A program made the position numbers and the translations under genes. Source: Pseudomonadaceae bacterium (GTDB taxonomy: Bacteria > Pseudomonadota > Gammaproteobacteria > Pseudomonadales > Pseudomonadaceae). From it: a DNA stretch of 39,644 bases. The notes under the pieces are model-generated. The model had not been told where the DNA came from and searched no databases. It was given only the letters and a program-made list of their open reading frames with translations. The stretch lies in the NCBI GenBank assembly GCA_019745275.1, contig JAIETJ010000039.1, positions 1 through 39,644 of the forward strand, read 5' to 3'. Numbering within the stretch: position 1 is the first letter of the stretch; every line of letters begins with the position of its first letter. Shown in pieces: positions 36,950-39,644 of the stretch.

Positions 36950-37540
36950 ATGAGTCGTCTTTATTGGTTTTTCTGCTGCTGGCTGCTGCCAGCCTATTGC
37001 GCTGCGGCGGACAACGTCGGTGCGCAACAGACCCTTGCCACACCGCCGGCGAGCCACGCCCGGGCGGTTAAACCACTAATCATTCCAGCGCTTAAAGCTC
37101 CGGCTAAACCTGTGGCCAAACCCGCGCCTAAAAGCGTGGCTAAACAGCCGGTTAAAACCAGCAAGGCACCGGCAAAACCGGCGGCAAAATCCAGTCAGAC
37201 GGGCCACTCAGGTCCATCCAAGCAAGTTGCCCATACGGCTAAAACCCCAGCGACTAAAGCCAAACCGACCCGCTCCAGTGCAGCGCGGACCAAGCTGGCG
37301 CCGATCAACCTCAATCTTAGCTTGCCGCCTGAACTGGTCAGAGATATCGAGTTTGGTAAGCCGCTGGCGACAGTCGAGGAAGTGCCGGTATTACCGCCGA
37401 TGTTTGGCGAAGCCAAACCTGAACCGTCGGCCTATCAACTCCGAGGCAAGTTGATCAACAGTGAGCGGCAGAAACAGGACTCGGATAATTACCTCGACTC
37501 GATTGACGGCGCCCAGTTGTCGATTGAGTTTCGCAACTAA
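36950..37540 (+). CDS. Secreted Lys/Ala/Pro-rich protein, unknown
   Basis: 196 residues. The ATG at 36950 gives a signal peptide (MSRLYWFFCCWLLPAYCAAA). It lies in frame within a longer frame from 36806 that overlaps the previous gene and has no merit. Residues 35-125 are low-complexity, rich in KPAAK, KAPAK and KPTRSSAA units resembling TonB linkers or histone H1 tails. A short conserved-looking C-terminal domain (LNLSLPPELVRDIEFGKPL, AYQLRGKLINSERQ, AQLSIEFRN) follows. Such proteins are sometimes mislabelled as translation factor IF-2 because of the composition. The ribosome site is weak. Confidence 0.7.
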   Translation: MSRLYWFFCCWLLPAYCAAADNVGAQQTLATPPASHARAVKPLIIPALKAPAKPVAKPAPKSVAKQPVKTSKAPAKPAAKSSQTGHSGPSKQVAHTAKTPATKAKPTRSSAARTKLAPINLNLSLPPELVRDIEFGKPLATVEEVPVLPPMFGEAKPEPSAYQLRGKLINSERQKQDSDNYLDSIDGAQLSIEFRN

Positions 37541-37623
37541 ACCGGACGCAGCTCCGATGGTCAGAGTGACGGCTAGCGCAGCGCTCCAGCCATCCTAGCG
37601 TTCGCCGTTAAGATCTGATCAAA

Positions 37624-37654
37624 CATCCTCGGGCGCCATTGCGGCGCCCGGATG
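37624..37654 (-). terminator. Strong GC hairpin between convergent genes, possible terminator
   Basis: CGGGCGCC (37630-37637) pairs with GGCGCCCG (37643-37650), extended by CATC/GATG with a small bulge. No clear T-run follows on either strand, so this may be an imperfect terminator or only an mRNA-end stabiliser. Confidence 0.5.
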
Positions 37655-37661
37655 GCGGCGC

Positions 37662-39488
37662 TTAAAAGCGAAAACTGGCCTCTTGGATTTGCCCATAGAC
37701 CTTCGCACACACCGGCTCGAAGTGCTCGCTGCCGGGTAGCCGGACGAACAACGGGTCGCGGGTTTGTGCCGGGTCGTAGGCCACTTGTTTGAGGTCGGTT
37801 TTTTTGTATTTGAAGGTGCCGGTGGTTTCCACCTCGGTCAGCAGGCGGATAAATAGCGGCGCGGCATAGGCCGGCAGCTCTTTATCGAGGTACTGGGCCA
37901 AGGCGTACGGGTCGAGGCTGGCGCCACTGCTTAGGCGCAGCGCGGCCATGCCGCAACGGCCGTTGGTTTGCGGGATTTCCACGCCATACACCACGGCATC
38001 CTCAACGCCGGCAAAGGCACCGAGCAGGCTTTCGACCTCGGTGGTCGAGACGTTTTCACCTTTCCAGCGGAAGGTGTCGCCTAAACGGTCGACAAACTGC
38101 GCGTGCTTGCAGCCGATATTGCGCATCAGATCGCCGGTGTTGTACCAGGCGTCGCCCTTTTTGAACACGTCACGCAGAATCGCCGCTTCGCTCTTGGCGG
38201 GGTCGGTGTAGCCATCGAAGGGCCATTTTTTACTGATCTCGCTGATCAATAAGCCGGGCTGACCTTGGGCAGTTTTTTCTAAGAAGCCCTTAGCATTGCG
38301 CAGCGGCCGGTCGTTATCGAGGTCGTAACTGACGATGGCAAAAGTGGCCGGGGAATAGCCAACGGTGTTGTTAAAATTGAACACGTTGGTGAAGCCGATG
38401 TTGCCCTCGCTGGAGGCGTAAAACTCGGTGATGCGCTGTATCTCGAAGCGGGTTTTAAACTCGTCCCAGATCGCGGGGCGCAAGCCGTTGCCGATCATGC
38501 AGGTCAGGCTGTTATTTTTTTCTTCTGGGCACACCGGCTGGTTGAGCAGGTAGCGGCACAGTTCGCCGATATAGCCAAAGCAGGTGGCTTGGTAAAAGGC
38601 CACGTCCTTCCAAAACGCGCTGGCGGAAAACTTACGCCGCACCGCTATGGCTGCACCGCCAGCCAGCGCCGAGCCCCAGCTCACGGTCACGGCGTTGCTG
38701 TGATAGAGCGGCAGGGTCAGGTACAGCACGTCGGTGTTCTGCAGCGCCAGGCCGGCGTGGCCGAAGCCGCCGTAGGCCTTGATCCATTTGCCGTGGCTGG
38801 TGATCGAGGCCTTGGGCAGGCCGGTGGTGCCGGAGGTGTAGATGTAAAAAAGCGGGTCTTTGAGCTTCACCTGCAGGCTGTCGGGCAGGTTGGCATCGCT
38901 TTGGCCGACCGTGCGCAGGGCCAGATTAACCCAGCCGCTCGGCGCGCTACCGGCGTCTTGCAAGGTGTCGCGGTCGGCCAGCCAATAGCAGGGCTGTTCG
39001 GCGCCTTGTACCTCGGAGCGAACCTCGGCAAAGGCTTGCAGCAGCTCCTCGCCGACCACAAAGAACGCTGGCTTGGCGAGGTTCAAGCTATGGGTCAGGA
39101 CCTTGCCGCGTTGGCTGTTGTTAATCAGCGCGCCAACCGCGCCGAGCTTGGCCAGCGCCGCCAGCAAGGCCAGTTGTTCGAGACGGTTTTCCAGCATCAC
39201 CGCGACCACCGCGCCGTGCTTAACCCCATCGGCTTTCAGTCCCCATGCTAAGCGGTTAGCCCAAGCATTGAACTGCCGGTAGCTGAGGGTGCGGGTTTCA
39301 TCCAGCAGCGCCGGGCGTTCTGGGTGCAGTTGACTGGTGCGCTCCAGCGCCCACGCCAACGACAAGGCCTTTTCACGGTTACGGATGCCGGTGTAATACA
39401 GACCGCGCAACATGCGCGGCACGCGGCTGATGTTGGCCGGCAAGCGGGCCAGGAAACGGGCGGGGGAAATCAGGTCGGCTTGGGTCAT
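37662..39488 (-). CDS. Long-chain/very-long-chain acyl-CoA synthetase (FATP type)
   Basis: 608 residues. Adenylates fatty acids and transfers them to CoA. The AMP-binding loop YIYTSGTTGLPKAS and a TGDL motif are present. RWKGENVSTTEVESLL contains the hinge and linker, and ETTGTFKYKKTDLK the C-terminal catalytic lysine segment. SSEGNIGFTN and the overall length match the FATP/FadD6 group rather than FadD1/2. GAGAG is upstream of the ATG on the minus strand. The chain-length preference cannot be read here. An intergenic palindromic repeat lies upstream. Confidence 0.92.
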   Translation of the reverse strand: MTQADLISPARFLARLPANISRVPRMLRGLYYTGIRNREKALSLAWALERTSQLHPERPALLDETRTLSYRQFNAWANRLAWGLKADGVKHGAVVAVMLENRLEQLALLAALAKLGAVGALINNSQRGKVLTHSLNLAKPAFFVVGEELLQAFAEVRSEVQGAEQPCYWLADRDTLQDAGSAPSGWVNLALRTVGQSDANLPDSLQVKLKDPLFYIYTSGTTGLPKASITSHGKWIKAYGGFGHAGLALQNTDVLYLTLPLYHSNAVTVSWGSALAGGAAIAVRRKFSASAFWKDVAFYQATCFGYIGELCRYLLNQPVCPEEKNNSLTCMIGNGLRPAIWDEFKTRFEIQRITEFYASSEGNIGFTNVFNFNNTVGYSPATFAIVSYDLDNDRPLRNAKGFLEKTAQGQPGLLISEISKKWPFDGYTDPAKSEAAILRDVFKKGDAWYNTGDLMRNIGCKHAQFVDRLGDTFRWKGENVSTTEVESLLGAFAGVEDAVVYGVEIPQTNGRCGMAALRLSSGASLDPYALAQYLDKELPAYAAPLFIRLLTEVETTGTFKYKKTDLKQVAYDPAQTRDPLFVRLPGSEHFEPVCAKVYGQIQEASFRF

Positions 39489-39527
39489 GGCTCTCGCGCT
39501 AGTGGTTGTTGTTCGGGGAAACAGGCC

Positions 39528-39644
39528 GTGTGAAAACGTAGCGAGCGAAGGTTAGGCAAGGCAAAAACAGGCGAGGACGCGGAGTTTACGAGTTGTAAAT
39601 GAGCAGTCCGAGCCTGTTTTTAACGCTGCATAACCGAGCGCAGT
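39528..39644. repeat. Palindromic intergenic repeat element, right end outside window
   Basis: Non-coding. AAAAACAGGC (39563-39572) pairs with GCCTGTTTTT (39612-39621), with an inner TTTAC/GTAAA stem (39585-39589/39595-39599). The inverted similarity extends outward: GGTTAGGCAAGGC on the left resembles GGTTATGCAGCGTT on the right, inverted. The left end GTGTGAAAAC (39528-39537) may be a terminal inverted repeat. I recall similar sequence as a dispersed repeat in Pseudomonas genomes; the copy number was not checked. Confidence 0.6.

Overview
The window is chromosomal DNA from a Pseudomonas sensu lato species. The gene order murB / rne / rluC-HAD-sppA / maf / yceD-rpmF-plsX-fabD-fabG-acpP-fabF-pabC-mltG-tmk-holB-pilZ-tatD / sRNA / TetR ... 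etfQO / etfB-etfA / plaF is the arrangement I recall from the PA2977-PA2949 segment of P. aeruginosa. The proteins also read as pseudomonad versions: a PilZ of 118 residues, an RNase E with an Arg-rich scaffold, and DUF4823 and DUF1285 proteins. No phage, IS, CRISPR, tRNA or rRNA gene was seen. Species cannot be fixed by eye.

Layout. 1-7741: the end of murB, rne on the minus strand with a leader of about 500 nt, the rluC-HAD-sppA run, and maf. 7822-17984: a continuous lipid, envelope and replication block. It starts at a near-consensus promoter that seems to give a (nearly) leaderless yceD message, and includes ribosomal protein L32, fatty-acid and phospholipid initiation genes (plsX, fabD, fabG, acpP, fabF), pabC, mltG, tmk, holB, pilZ and tatD. 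17948-18066: a structured minus-strand sRNA, very probably RgsA, with its own sigma-S-like promoter and terminator. 18379-22361: a TetR regulator, a complete MoaA paralogue, a radical SAM protein with a CX4CX2C cluster motif, a DUF4823 lipoprotein and a DUF1285 protein. 22378-26099: ETF-ubiquinone oxidoreductase, divergent from etfBA, with a match to the PsrA operator consensus between them. 26121-29010: the membrane phospholipase plaF, then a short substrate-binding-like protein with DUF4398 and OmpA lipoproteins. 29133-30572: a MocR regulator.

30656-37540 is the least familiar part. A YfbK-type von Willebrand A lipoprotein is followed, with no gap or with 4-nt overlaps, by an ECF sigma factor and a single-pass membrane protein that looks like its anti-sigma or sensor. 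Next come an 824-residue membrane protein with beta-propeller-like blades, a translationally coupled 118-residue membrane protein, and a secreted Lys/Ala/Pro-rich protein. This could be an envelope-sensing module and is the best candidate for an undescribed system. The window ends with a FATP-type acyl-CoA synthetase on the minus strand and a palindromic intergenic repeat cut by the window edge.

Functional thread: many genes concern acyl chains, namely synthesis (fab genes, plsX), release from phospholipids (plaF), activation (acyl-CoA synthetase) and electron disposal from beta-oxidation (etfBA, etfQO). The PsrA-like site fits this theme. Starts were corrected upstream or downstream of the longest open frame wherever a ribosome-binding site or family alignment required it.
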